Assembly: GCA_030144725.1 (NCBI GenBank)
Contig: JASKMD010000018.1
Span: 2,721,530 to 2,785,529 of the forward strand
Reading direction: 5' to 3'
Source: Haematococcus lacustris
Lineage: Eukaryota > Chlorophyta > Chlorophyceae > Chlamydomonadales > Haematococcaceae
DNA: 64,000 nt
Below the pieces are notes generated by a model, which did not search any database, had not been told where the DNA came from, and worked only from the letters and a program-made list of their open reading frames with translations. Made by a program: the position numbers and the translations under genes. Positions 21,275 to 31,645 of the stretch are shown one piece after another (the first letter of the stretch is position 1; the number at the start of each line of letters is the position of its first letter).

Positions 21275-21490
21275 TGCCTTGCTGCTGCTGCTGGCACGGA
21301 TGTTGCTGCCACGGATGCTGCTGCCACGGATGTTGTTGCCACGGAGGCTGCTGCCCCCCCCCGCTGCCGCTGCTGTTGCCCCTCCCCTTCTACTGCTGCT
21401 GCCCTCCCTACTGCTGCTGCTGGCCCCCCTGTTGCTTCTGTCGACCCCCTGCTGCTGCCCCCCCTGATGCTGCTGCTGCCCCCCCCTGTG
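21275..21490. repeat. GCTGCTG-rich repeats
   Basis: Trinucleotide gctgct runs, and an 18 bp unit near ttgctgccacggatgctg repeated about four times (21300-21350), then ccccctgctgctg motifs. Confidence 0.7.
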
Positions 21491-21517
21491 CTGCCAGTCA
21501 GTTATGAAGTCAGACAG

Positions 21518-22960
21518 GCTGTCAGTGCTGAATAGGCTGTCAGTGATGAATAGGCTGCTAGTGCTGTCAGTGCTGCGAATTTATCAGTGCTGACAGGTTG
21601 TCAGTGCTGCTAATTTATCAGTGCTGACAGGTTGTCATGTGCTGATAATCTGTCAGTCCTTAATAATTTATCAGTGCTTACAGGTTGTCAGTGCTGATAA
21701 TCTGTCAGTCCTGAATAATATATCAGTGCTGACAGGTTGTCAGTGCTGCTAATTCATCAGTGCTGACAGGTTGTCAGTGCTGATAATCTGTCAGTCCTGA
21801 ATAATATATCAGTGCTGACAGGTTGTCAGTGCTGATAATTTATCAGTGCTGACAGGTTGTCAGTGCTGCAATTATCAGTGCTGACAGGTTGTCAGTGCTG
21901 CTAATTTATCAGTGCTGACTAGGTCTGTCAGTCCTGCATAATTTATCAGTGCTGACAGGTTGTCAGTGCTGCTAATTTATCAGTGCTGACAGGTTGTCAG
22001 TGCTGATAATCTGTCAGTCCTGAATAATATATCAGTGCTGACAGGTTGTCAGTGCTGATAATTCATCAGTGCTGATAATCTGTCAGTCCTTCATAATATA
22101 TCAGTGCTGACAGGTTGTCAGTGCTGTGCTGATAATCTGTCAGTCCTAATAATTATCAGTGCTGACAGGTTGTCAGTACTGATAATCTGTCAGTGCTGAT
22201 AATCTGTCAGTCCTGAATAATATATCAGTGCTGACAGGTTGTCAGTGCTGATAATTCATCAGTGCTGATAATCTGTCAGTCCTTAATAATATATCAGTGC
22301 TGACAGGTTGTCAGTGCTGATAATTTATCAGTGCTGACAGGTTGTCAGTGCTGCTAATTTATCAGTGCTGACAGGTTGTATGTGCTGATAATCTGTCAGT
22401 GCTGATAATCTGTCAGTCCTGAATAATATATCAGTGCTGACAGGTTGTCAGTGCTGATAATCGATAATTCATCAGTGCTGACAGGTCTGTCAGTGCTGAT
22501 AATTATCAGTGCTGACAGGTTGTCAGTGCTGATAATTTATCAGTGCTGACAGGTTGTCAGTGCTGCTAATTTATCAGTGCTGACAGGTTGTCAGTGCTGA
22601 TAATCTGTCAGTCCTTAATAATATATCAGTGCTGACAGGTTGTCAGTGCTGATAATTTATCAGTGCTGATTGGTTATCAGTGCTGACAGGTCGTCAGTGC
22701 TGATAATCTAAGTTAGTGCTGATAAACTTTCAGTGCTGCTAATTTATCAGTGCTGACAGGTTGTCAGTGCTTATAATTTATCAGTGCTAACTGGTTTACA
22801 GTGCTGTCAGGTTTCAGTGCTGATAATTCTTTCAGTGCTGACAAGCTGTCAGTGCTGACTAGATGTCAGTGCTGATAATGTGTCAGTGCATACAGGTTGT
22901 CAGTGCTGACAGGTTGACAGTGCTGACTAGTTGAACTTGACAGTGCTGGTATGTGGTAGC
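21518..22960. repeat. Right subterminal array of cagtgctgacaggttgt repeats
   Basis: Units alternate between tcagtgctgacaggttg and tcagtgctgataatttatc or tcagtcctgaataatata, at 20-24 bp spacing, with a higher-order period near 100-150 bp. The core is the same as in the left array, in the same orientation. No coding potential. Confidence 0.92.
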
Positions 22961-23369
22961 ACATAAAGCTGTTAGTGCTTACTAGTGTTGTCATTGGTTA
23001 GGGATGGGGTTAGGGTGCTATCCACATCTGTTTCTCACTATGAATCTAGTGCTGCGTTCCACCTCGCAGGGGCTGGATCATGGAGGACTTCATGCATTGT
23101 ATCAAGTACGCCTGGCAATCAGTATTCCGAGGCATCATGACTGGGAGCAACCAGCAGCCAACGATCCGCCATTGCGGTCTGGCATGCCAGCGGGGGAGAG
23201 AGCAAGAAACGCAGCCACCATCGCTGCCAACATTGAGGAGGCTGCTAAGAAGATGCGGGAGTATGCGCGCATGCTGCAGATGTGGGAGTATGTGTGCGCG
23301 CATTTGTCAGTGCTGACAGGTGTTCAGTGTAATCGCTGATGTTATCAATTCTCCCAAATCCATAGCTCC
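22961..23369. other. Short unique segment, one small frame of unknown meaning
   Basis: A 111-codon plus frame (23004-23339) encodes a charged stretch (ARNAATIAANIEEAAKKMRE) that could form a helix. It matches no family I know and ends in the repeat region. I do not call it a gene. Confidence 0.3.
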
Positions 23370-23525
23370 GACTCTAGCCTTAGCCCTAGCCCTAGCCCTA
23401 GCCCTAGCCCTAGCCCTAGCCCTAGCCCTAGCCCTAGCCCTAGCCCTAGCCCTAGCCCTAGCCCTTGCCCTAGCCCTAGTCCTAGCCCTAGCCCTAACCC
23501 AAGCCCTAGCCCTACCCCTAGCCCC
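23370..23525. repeat. (CCCTAG)n hexanucleotide array
   Basis: About 25 copies of ccctag with a few variants (ccttgc, ccctaa, caagcc) toward the end. It resembles a telomere-type repeat, but it is internal and is not the TTTTAGGG known from Chlamydomonas. Confidence 0.93.
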
Positions 23526-23564
23526 ACAGACATACAGTAACAAATGATAGGCTTTCAATACTGA

Positions 23565-23860
23565 CAAGCATTTATTGATGAGTTACCAACTGTCAGTACT
23601 GAATAACTGTCAGTACTGACAGTCCATTTGTCGGAAGTAACGGTCGTTCAGCACTGAACGGTATTCAGTGCTGACAGGCAGGCAGTACTGACAGGCCATT
23701 AGTAATAAATTATGGTCATTCAGTACTGACAAGTATTCATTACTGACAAGCAGTCAGTACTGACAAGTATTCAGTACTGACAAGCAGTCAGTACTTACAA
23801 GCAGTCAGTACTGATAGGCATTAAGCCTAGGCATTCAGCACTGAATGACAGGCACACGGT
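23565..23860. repeat. Sparse CAGTACTGACA repeats
   Basis: Units such as cagtactgacaag and cattcagtactgacaag continue the theme of the main array, with TA as the central dinucleotide, which makes the TCAGTACTGA core a perfect palindrome. Confidence 0.85.
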
Positions 23861-23982
23861 ATCTCATCAACCACTGAGATTTGATTTTTTTTTTAAAGTG
23901 CGCTGGCTTGCAAATGGACAATAGAAGCCAGCCAGCTAATAAAAAAGTACCCTTAGGTGGCACCAATAGTGGCATCTTTTAC

Positions 23983-23989
23983 ACGAGTG
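23983..23989 (-). repeat. Right inverted terminus ACGAGTG
   Basis: Complement of the left CACTCGT; LINE sequence gtgttcaggcggg follows at once. Confidence 0.6.
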
Positions 23990-24834
23990 GTGTTCAGGCG
24001 GGCCAGCCGTGCGCGAAGGTGTGGAAGGAGCTGCTAGACCCCACCCTCCGTCGGGAGCACGTCATCGTGGCCTGGCGGGTGCTTCACGCCAGCCTCATGG
24101 TCGGGGCCTTGTGGGGTCACATCCTCAAGGGGGCGGCTGCCCCGGGCTCGTCCATCTGCCGCTTCTGCCAGCCGGGGCACTTGGAGACCCTCACCCACGC
24201 CTTCCTGATCTGCCCCGCCGTGGTGCCAGCCTGGGAGTGGATGCTGGACGTGTACGGCCGCCTCACAGGCACCCGCCCCCCCTAGGGCGACGCCATGCTG
24301 CTCCTCAGTGGGCGCCCCACCCGCGGCGAGGCCCCCCCCTTCCAGCCCCATGACAACCTGCTGTGGCTCCGTCTGCGCGTGGCCTATCTGGGCGCAGTGT
24401 GGCGCCTCCGCAGCTCAGGAGCCGCTACAACCCTGCAGCCACAGCAGGTGGCGAGGCGGGTCGTGGAGGAGGTCATCTCCACCCTCACCACGGCTGTCAA
24501 GCGTGACTGGCATCGGGTGGGGAGGGACATCCGCGTGGGCCTCTGCGGCGCTGTGCCCTCCACCTGGTTCAAGGGAAAGGACCCGGAGCTGGACGCGGCC
24601 CACTTCGACCAGCTGTGGCCCGAGGCGTCGGGGGGCTGGTTTGCCAAGCAGCCCAGGAGGGAGCGGAGGGGAGGGCAGGAGGAGGCAGAGGGGAGGGTTG
24701 GGGCAGGAGGAGTGGAGGAGGAGAGGGCAGCAGGGAGGCCTAGGCAGGGGGAGGGCAGGGCGCAGGGGGGGGGAGAGCTAGTGGTTCGCCTCTCCTTGCA
24801 GTGGCCCGTCCCCTTCTCCGTCGAGCCAGCCTGA
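23990..24834 (+). pseudogene. LINE ORF2 C-terminal remnant, copy X
   Basis: The frame begins inside VQAGQPCAKVWKELLD and has the zinc finger CRFCQPGHLETLTHAFLIC (about 24160-24215). It is cut by the TAG at 24283-24285 (PP-stop-GDAMLLL) that is also present in units D, E, H, I, J and K. The downstream part, 24295-24834, is open and ends in a Gly/Arg/Glu-rich tail. Since copies A-C lack this stop, X belongs with the later group. Confidence 0.85.
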
Positions 24835-24869
24835 GCTGCAGGGTTGCTGGTGGGGGCGTAGAGCGTTCC

Positions 24870-24871
24870 TA
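24870..24871 (+). repeat. TA target duplication, left
   Basis: gcgttccTA precedes the CACTCAC terminus; TA recurs at 32973-32974. Intact units read gcgttcctagggtgggg, so exactly TA was duplicated. Confidence 0.85.
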
Positions 24872-24889
24872 CACTCACGATAAATAAGG
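24872..24889 (+). repeat. Left TIR of the 8.1 kb transposon
   Basis: cactcacgataaataagg; pairs with 32955-32972 with two mismatches. Confidence 0.88.
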
Positions 24890-25040
24890 CCGACGCGAGG
24901 GCCTTTTTTGCATCGGAAGGACATTCTGCTCCGATAGAACGATAGAACGCTGAGTTTAAGGGGGACCTCGCTCTTGAATGAAGTCCTAACTCGCAGCGGT
25001 TGCGGAGATACAACGATCCGCGCGCGAGGTACCCCCCCCT

Positions 25041-25335
25041 TTTTGGGAACCTGCACAGATGTCGGTTAAATGAGCCCGGAATCTGTGCATATGCATGTAG
25101 ATGCCCTATGGACATACGACATCTGCACAGATGCATCCCTCGACATCTGCACAGCTGCCGACACAGTCGACATCTGCACAGATGCATCCCTCGACATCTG
25201 CACAGCTGTGGACACAGTCGACATCTGCACAGATGCATCCCTCGACATCTGCACAGCTGTCGACAACAACGACATCTGCACAGCCAAGCATCCCTCGACA
25301 TCTGCACAGTTTCATCCCTCGACATCTGCACACAA
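25041..25335. repeat. Left subterminal repeats (cgacatctgcacag)
   Basis: The motif cgacatctgcacag, often extended to cgacatctgcacagatgc, occurs about nine times, with a 54 bp higher-order unit containing gatgcatccctcgacatctg. Arms CATCTG/CAGATG flank a central CA. Confidence 0.93.
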
Positions 25336-25349
25336 GTAGTGCAGATACA

Positions 25350-26575
25350 CTCAGGTGTTCCCAACATGGGGTTGGTAATATGCATGCAACTACTCTCTCA
25401 ATACTGTATCGTTTTCGATAGCGTTTATCACATTGGTAGCTGCGAATCAATGCGCGTCATCTGACCATCAGCGCAAGCCATTGGAGTTTTTGCTCGCGTA
25501 CTGCCACATGTGCCCGCGAACAAACCACAGCGGCGATATGGGTCTCCTTGGCACGGTGAGCCACATCGCTGTGACCCCATCTACCTAGCGCAGTGAGCGG
25601 GTTGTGCACACATGGAATGTCCGGCAAACACCCATCGCGATGCCTGCCGGGCGTGCAGGGCGCCTAGACGGGGTGATTGGAACATATAGTTATACTCGCT
25701 TCCGCCGAATACACCATCTGGGTCGGCGCACACTAAGGTATCACCGGCTTATAACCCCCCTCCTCCACTGTGTCCATCACTGTGTTGCACCCGCTGCACC
25801 CACAAGAAAATGGCTATAAAACGTTTGTTCTTGACCCATTGGCGCATCTATTGAAACAAACCGCACGTTAAACAGCCCAGGCCTCTATCAGTTTGACATC
25901 TTCAAAGTGACATCATGTTCTCCAAGCAGAATCATGGCTACGGGGCTGTGGGGTGGCAGTTGAGCTATGAAACTTTGCACGCAGGTGGATGGCATGTAGG
26001 GGAGTGTAACTCTCAGAGGAGCCGAGTCCTGATTCGGTCATGGTGTGGAGTTGTGTGTCTGACTGCATGGCCCCGGTCCTGAGATCGGCTAAGGGAGTTG
26101 GGGGTCACAGACCAAAGTGAGCTTTTGGCTTGTCTGATTATGATTGTTTGTAACAATGTCTGAGAGGAAGTTAACCTAGTAAGTAGCATGTTGTAAGTCA
26201 AAATGGTCGAGCTGTGGCATTGCCCTCCAGGTATGGGGAGGAGGTGGGCTCAGTGCCACATCGCTGCAACCGCTTTTCGATCCGACTGCTGCCGCCGACG
26301 CGCATGCTCATGTTGAGCAGCCTAAGCGACGCGGGCGGTCGCAGCGATGACTGCATGCTCCGCTACGGCTCAAATTTGAATCACTAACTTTGACGCTTTG
26401 TTGTGCACGGCCCACTCAGTGTATATCAATTTTGGATGGGTGAAAGGTAGCTGGCCGGGTTGGCTACACTGTGAATCATCTAGCATAATATTTGGCTCAT
26501 TGAGTGCAGAGTTACAGCCGTCCTACTGCCAAGGGTCGGTTTCCTGTCATTTTCTGTTAGTTGGGAACACCTGAG
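25350..26575. mobile_element. 1.2 kb non-autonomous TIR element nested in the transposon
   Basis: Perfect 16 bp inverted ends, ctcaggtgttcccaac at 25350-25365 and gttgggaacacctgag at 26560-26575, are flanked by ATACA on both sides (25345-25349 and 26576-26580). The interior has no recognisable gene; short frames encode nothing known. The superfamily is undetermined. Confidence 0.7.
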
Positions 26576-26580
26576 ATACA

Positions 26581-27120
26581 CACAAGTAGTGCAAATGTGC
26601 ACATGAAGAAAAGGCTTGCATGAAGGTTACGCAAAGGCACCGCGAAGGCAGCAAAGTAACCGCAAAGGAAGCAAGACTCTTCCAACATAACACGGTATGG
26701 CCTAAGGTTACAAAATAACCAGGCTGCATGGAGACCTGCATGAAGGTACCGCGAAGGAAGCAAAGGAATCACGCAAGAATCCAGACTGCCCGCTCAGCTG
26801 GCATTAGCAGGCAGGAGCGGCTAGGAGCAGCCAACAAAACCGTCGCCAAAAGGCTAGCTATGAGCCGACCAGCCGCATAGCATTGGCGACCAGCCATAAA
26901 AAGATGCCATCAGGTTGAGCGATAGGATCAAGAGATAGCGACAGAAAGCGGAAGGAGGTGCAGCGATGCTGCGATCAGCGATGTGGCATAAGAAATGCAT
27001 GAGGTGCAACTAGGACACGTAGCCCGAAGCCTATGAGGCGGAGCGGAAGAGGAGTGGAGGAGCCCGGAGAGGCGGTCAGGAGCCATGCAAGAGACGAAGC
27101 TGGGTGCACTTGAAACAAAG
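26581..27120. other. Non-coding transposon DNA
   Basis: A-rich stretch with recurring gcgaagg/gcaaagg motifs (26620-26770). A short purine-rich exon-like end (gagacgaagctgggtgcact, about 27090) precedes the next intron-like segment. No gene recognised. Confidence 0.4.
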
Positions 27121-27185
27121 GTGAGCATTTTATTGTGGCTCCAAGTACCTTGCCTAACTATTTGCCAACCACTGAATAGCTGCAG
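27121..27185 (+). other. Intron-like segment GTGAGC...CTGCAG
   Basis: 65 bp with donor gtgagc and acceptor agctgcag, then a C-rich tract. The layout matches 18546 and 18819 in the other element. Confidence 0.35.
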
Positions 27186-27215
27186 GTTCAATGGTCCCAA
27201 CCTCCCCTTCCCTAC

Positions 27216-27685
27216 ACCCAGCCCAGCCCAGCCCAGCCCAGCCCAGCCCAGCCCAGCCCAGCCCAGCCCAGCCCAGCCCAGCCCAGCCCAGCCCAGCCCA
27301 GCCCAGCCCAGCCCAGCCCAGCCCAGCCCAGCCCAGCCCAGCCCAGCCCAGCCCAGCCCAGCCCAGCCCAGCCCAGCCCAGCCCAGCCCAGCCCAGCCCA
27401 GCCCAGCCCAGCCCAGCCCAGCCCAGCCCAGCCCAGCCCAGCCCAGCCCAGCCCAGCCCAGCCCAGCCCAGCCCAGCCCAGCCCAGCCCAGCCCAGCCCA
27501 GCCCAGCCCAGCCCAGCCCAGCCCAGCCCAGCCCAGCCCAGCCCAGCCCAGCCCAGCCCAGCCCAGCCCAGCCCAGCCCAGCCCAGCCCAGCCCAGCCCA
27601 GCCCAGCCCAGCCCAGCCCAGCCCAGCCCAGCCCAGCCCCAGCCCAGCCCAGCCCAGCCCAGCCCAGCCCAGCCCAGCCCAGCCC
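27216..27685. repeat. (CCCAG)n pentanucleotide array
   Basis: About 94 nearly perfect units, with one extra C near 27638. The pentamer gives the same Pro/Ser/Ala/Gln pattern in all three frames, so the long frame over it is not evidence of a gene. Confidence 0.97.
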
Positions 27686-27817
27686 TCCCCTCCCTCCCCC
27701 ACCACCACCTCCTTCATCACCCTACCACAAGAAGCAGGTGCATGAAGCGCAAGAGCAGCCAGGAGCTGCAGCCATGGCGGCGCTGCCAGGTAGATATAAA
27801 AGTGGCGCTAGCAAAGA

Positions 27818-27891
27818 GTGAGTGGTCAGCCCTTGCACATGGGTGGACGGATGCCCAGCCTAACCGCAAAGATGCCCATTCTTTACTGCAG
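27818..27891 (+). other. Intron-like segment GTGAGTGG...ACTGCAG
   Basis: 74 bp between gcaaaga and tcccacgg, followed by a C/T-rich tract (27905-27990). It is the second such unit in this transposon. Confidence 0.35.
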
Positions 27892-28020
27892 GTCCCACGG
27901 TCAGCCCTTCCCTCTTCCCCCCTTCCTCCTTCCCCCTTCCCCCTCCCCTCCTCTGTCCCACCACCTCCAACACCCCACCTACCTCCCGCCTTTCCCACCC
28001 GCCGCCCCACAACACACGCT

Positions 28021-28175
28021 GCAGCCCTCTCCCTACCCTACCCTTGGCGTAGCAGCCCTCTCCCTACCCTACCCTTGGCGTAGCAGCCCTCTCCCTACCC
28101 TACCCTTGGCGTAGTAGCCCTCTCCCTACCCTACCCTTGGCGTAGCAGCCCTCTCCCTACCCTACCCTTGGCGTA
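28021..28175. repeat. 31 bp tandem repeat, 5 copies
   Basis: Unit gcagccctctccctacccta plus cccttggcgta, at 28021, 28052, 28083, 28114 (one T variant) and 28145. It is followed by 15 bp copies of gcaacctggagcggg. Confidence 0.95.
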
Positions 28176-28382
28176 GCAACCTGGAGCGGGCAACCTGGAG
28201 CGGGCAGCTTGGAGTAGCAGCCCACCCAGCCCACCCTGGCCATGCCATGCCCACACACCACAATGACCCCACCCATCCCTCTCAAAAAGGATAGCTGAGC
28301 GCTTGGGTGGTTGTCAGCCCGTGCTTGTTGTCCACGTCATCTTGCCGCCTTGTTGCGATGTTGTTGTGTTGTCACCTTGGTG

Positions 28383-28551
28383 GGTTGTGGTGTGGTGTGG
28401 TGTGGTGTGGTGTGGTGTGGTGTGGTGTGGTGTGGTGCGGTGCGGTGCGGTGCGGTGCGGTGCGGTGCGGTGTGGTGTGGTGTGGTGTGGTGTGGTGTGG
28501 TGATGGTGATGGTGATGGTGATGGTGATGGTGATGGTGATGGTGATGGTGA
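28383..28551. repeat. (GGTGT)n, (GGTGC)n and (GGTGAT)n microsatellites
   Basis: Pentamers ggtgt change to ggtgc (28436-28470) and back to ggtgt, then become hexamers ggtgat (28501-28551). A short ggtgat run recurs at 28571-28595. Confidence 0.95.
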
Positions 28552-28639
28552 TGCATGTATAACCTGAGTGTGGTGATGGTGATGGTGATGGTGGTGTGTG
28601 GTGTCATTTCCATATTGAGGTGTTGTGGAGTGATGGTGC

Positions 28640-28838
28640 ATCGAGACATGTGCTTGCAAGTCCCGTAGCGAGGTGTTGCGGGATGTTTGGGTATCCAAAC
28701 ATGTGTATTGCGAGGATGTTGCGAGGTGTTTGAGCGTCAATACATGTGTTTTGCGGGGGTGTAGCGAGGTGTTGCGGGGTGTTTAGTTGTCAATACATGT
28801 GTTTTGCGGGGATGTTGCGGGATGTTTGGGTGTCAATA
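28640..28838. repeat. Imperfect repeats of about 56 bp (gtcaatacatgtgttttgcgg)
   Basis: Phrases tcaatacatgtgttttgcgg and gatgttgcgggatgtttggg alternate about four times. The LTR element inserted within one unit, so the last piece (caatacatgtgttttgcgg) is found after it, at 32494. Confidence 0.8.
28834..28838 (+). repeat. 5 bp target duplication CAATA, left
   Basis: Matches 32494-32498. The uninterrupted phrase gtcaatacatgtg is present nearby at about 28737 and 28790. Confidence 0.85.
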
Positions 28839-29368
28839 TGTAACAGTTGTTTTGCTTCGCCAGTTTGCATGCTGCGTCCTGGTTTGAAATGCTGCCAAAG
28901 CTGCCAGAACTGCAGGTGACTCGCAGCTGCTGTTGTGGCTGCTGCTGTCCACATACTCGTCGTCTTCCGAATAGCGTAGAGTGGTAGTGTCTTACATAGT
29001 GTACAGTCCTAAAGGCAGCCAGCTCAACTCCTCCCCCACGGGACTCTAGACCAGAACAGAAGCTCAGCTTAAGAAGTAAACAACCCACACCTTGTCACAC
29101 GCACGTTGACACCTGACAGCCCGGTGAAAGCCGGCCCGGCACATCATCGCATGCACATGAACGGGAAATCCTACCATGCATCCTAGCTACGAAACAGCTC
29201 TGTTGCACTCTCCCTCTGCCAAACATTGAGTACATTGGCAGGCAGAAGCAATCGTGCAAAGGCAGGCTCAGTCATGCAAAGCAACGCTACATGCAAACCA
29301 GTGCAAGAAGATGCAACAATAGTCTTGCATTAAGCTACGCGACAAACAAGCGTATGCGGAGAATTTCA
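28839..29368 (-). repeat. 3' LTR (element orientation)
   Basis: About 530 bp nearly identical to 31962-32493. It differs for example at cagtttgcatg versus cagtatgcatg, cacctgacagcc versus cacctttcagcc, and at its inner end gaatttca versus gaatgttgca. Confidence 0.9.
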
Positions 29369-29800
29369 TGCAAAGACAAGCTACATGCAACAGACACGCA
29401 ATGCGGTGAATTCCATGCGAACCATGCTGGAACTATCAAACCGAAGTCTTGGGCTTCATCTCGTCTTGTTTTCGTCCTTCTCCAAAGTTGGTGGCAGGTA
29501 TAGAAACCATCATATCATAAACTGAGAAACAGAAGATGTGGTAGCTGTGTTCAGCGCAGGTTGCAATGGGTGATCAATCCACGCTGGCTGCATAGTGCTA
29601 GAACAGAGTTGGTGGGATATAAGCAGACATATGCTTTGTCCCGAACCAGAGTGGATAGTTGCGGGGTCATGTGCTGTGCTGCATTCATGCCCATGTGATG
29701 CAGGTCGGTGCGCTTGGGAATGCTCTGACTCCCCCGGCTCTGCTATTGCCACTGGCGTGCTTGCCAGCCAGTACGTAGTAGATAATTGGCGGTCCGAGAG

Positions 29801-29912
29801 CATTATGCGAAAATAATGGCCGAGGCCGAGGTGGCGCGGACATACATCCCGAGGCGCAGCCGAGGGATGTATGGTAGCAGAGCCGAGGACGAGACCATTA
29901 GTTCGCATAATG
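29801..29912. repeat. Foldback hairpin with nested inner stem
   Basis: Outer arms cattatgcgaaaataatgg (29801-29819) and ccattagttcgcataatg (29895-29912); inner arms catacatccc (29841-29850) and gggatgtatg (29864-29873). The loop DNA is rich in gccgagg. It could be a small foldback element. Confidence 0.75.
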
Positions 29913-30080
29913 CGCGAGGTCAAGGCGGTTATCTAGTATATTTGAGGTTCCCCAATCCCGTAACCGCCCCCATCCCCCGTTGACCAACACCGTATATCCC
30001 GTTGACCAACGCTTTCACCAACCCTTCTCAACACAGCCGCTCTATAAACGCTTCCCGACACTGATTGCGACAATCGTACT

Positions 30081-30215
30081 TTGCCGCTCGACAATTATCA
30101 ATTGCCGCTCGACCATTATCAAAAAGTGCACTTTGCCGCTCGACCATTATGCGTTGCCGCTCGACCATTATGCTTTGCCGCTCGACCATTATGCGTTGCC
30201 GGTCGACACATATCG
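30081..30215. repeat. About 23 bp tandem repeat (ttgccgctcgaccattatgc)
   Basis: Six diverged units; each has gccgctcgacCATTATgcg, which shares the cattatgcg word with the nearby foldback. Confidence 0.85.
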
Positions 30216-31219
30216 ACTGCCTCAACTAGCCTATAACCTCATCCCTCTCCTAAGCGGCTTACTCCGACCTGAAAACGACGAAAGACGTAGCTTCTAGTCA
30301 ACATGCCAGCCTGGCACTTATAAGTAGACATGCCAGCCTGGCAATATGTTCGATAAGCTATCGCGTAGCGTCGCATGGCTACGTTGAAGTTGCATCAGTA
30401 GCTGTTAGGAAGTTGTTTTTGAAAAACTCGCGACTTGCAAGTTGCAACGTGCAAGCCATATATGCAACTAGCACACTTGCGACTTGCGCCTCACTTGCGG
30501 AACACGCGGATCTGGCTGCTAGCACTTAGCGGCCTTGGTAAACTGACCCGAGTTATGGAAAAATATTGACGCCTATATTTTTCCCTATACCTCAAATATA
30601 GCTGTGGTAAGCTAATACTGTGCACTTCAGGTAACTTGAGTTCCAAAGCTGGGGCGTATCAAGATCCTAGGCGTATGTACCTGTTTGCTGGCATGCAGAG
30701 GTTGCTGTGCCTGACTGCATAGTGTGTGGCCCATGCATGAGTGAACATGTCGTGTGCGGCTAACGACTTGCTTGTAATGGTAGGCTGCTGGCTAGGGTGC
30801 TTTGCTGCCATGTTGTGTGGATGCTACCTCAGGGGACACCTGGGTTGCTATGTTGTGTATGATGTTGCCCTAGCCTCTGCAAGGAATGCAGGAGTGTAGG
30901 CTGTAGGTGATGGTCTCAGTGGCTGAAGCCAGAAGGATACATGAAGCTAGAGATGTGTTGTGTGCGTCTCTGTGGCTGATGCCAACAGGGTGTGGAGTGA
31001 CAATCATGGTGGTGGTAGGCTGTGTGCTTTGCTTGAGCAAGCTGTTGATGAAAACGATGCGCTGCATAGAGCAGGTTGTGTTAGGGCTCTGCTAGGGGCA
31101 GGTTGTATGTATGCTCTCCACCTAGTACAGGGTGCATGCAACTGGTCAGGCTGGCTACAGCAGTGAGCTACAGCTTGCACGTGTGAGTGCCTAAGAGTGC
31201 AATGTCCTCCCGCAAGGAC

Positions 31220-31645
31220 GGGGTGGTGGCGGGGCTGTGGAGATTCTCGCCTAATGCGGAATGCGGAACGATGCAGCTGGTGTGCTACAGGCGCGCTGAA
31301 CTCCCAGAAAGGCTGGGGTGGTGGCGGGGCTGTGGAGGTTCTCGCCTAATGCGGAATGCGGAACGATGCAGCTGGTGTGCTACAGGCGCGTTGAACTCCC
31401 AGAAAGGCTGGGGTGGTAGCGGGGCTGTGGAGGGTCTCGCCGTAAGGCGGAGTGCGGAACGATGCAGCTGGTGTGCTACAGGCGCGTTGAACTCCCAGAA
31501 AGGCTGGGGTGGTAGCGGGGCTGTGGAGGGTCTCGCCGTAAGGCGGAGTGCGGAACGATGCAGCTGGTGTGCTACAGGCGCGCTGAACTCCCAGAAAGGC
31601 TGGGGTGGTGGCGGGGCTGTGGAGGGTCTCGCCGTAAGGCGGAGG
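31220..31645. repeat. 95-96 bp tandem repeat, 4.5 copies
   Basis: Units start at 31220, 31315, 31410, 31506 and 31602 with ggggtggtggcggggctgtg and include aacgatgcagctggtgtgct. The last unit is partial. The long minus frame across it results from the repeat length being near a multiple of three. Confidence 0.93.

Larger units (their letters stand above)
14911..23989. mobile_element. Large putative DNA transposon with CACTCGT ends and TCAGTGCTGA arrays
   Basis: The segment begins CACTCGTAGAAA and ends ...TTTACACGAGTG, giving CACTCGT inverted termini, and LINE sequence lies directly outside on both sides. Dense repeats with a TCAG-TG-CTGA core occupy 15040-16310 and 21518-22960, and related CAGTACTGA repeats lie at 23565-23860. 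Short CACTx termini with many subterminal repeats recall EnSpm/CACTA elements. No transposase was recognised, so it is non-autonomous or its gene is unrecognisably spliced or decayed. The LINE flanks come from different LINE positions (see findings), so no target duplication can be shown. Treat the element boundaries as probable, not proven. Confidence 0.65.

Noticed and set aside
23004..23339. 111-codon plus-strand frame with a helical charged segment.
   Set aside because: No family match, no codon-use or context support, and it is surrounded by repeat arrays.
27085..28083. Frame encoding a PSPAQ repeat protein.
   Set aside because: The CCCAG pentamer is open in every frame, and the flanks carry intron-like signals rather than a conserved protein.
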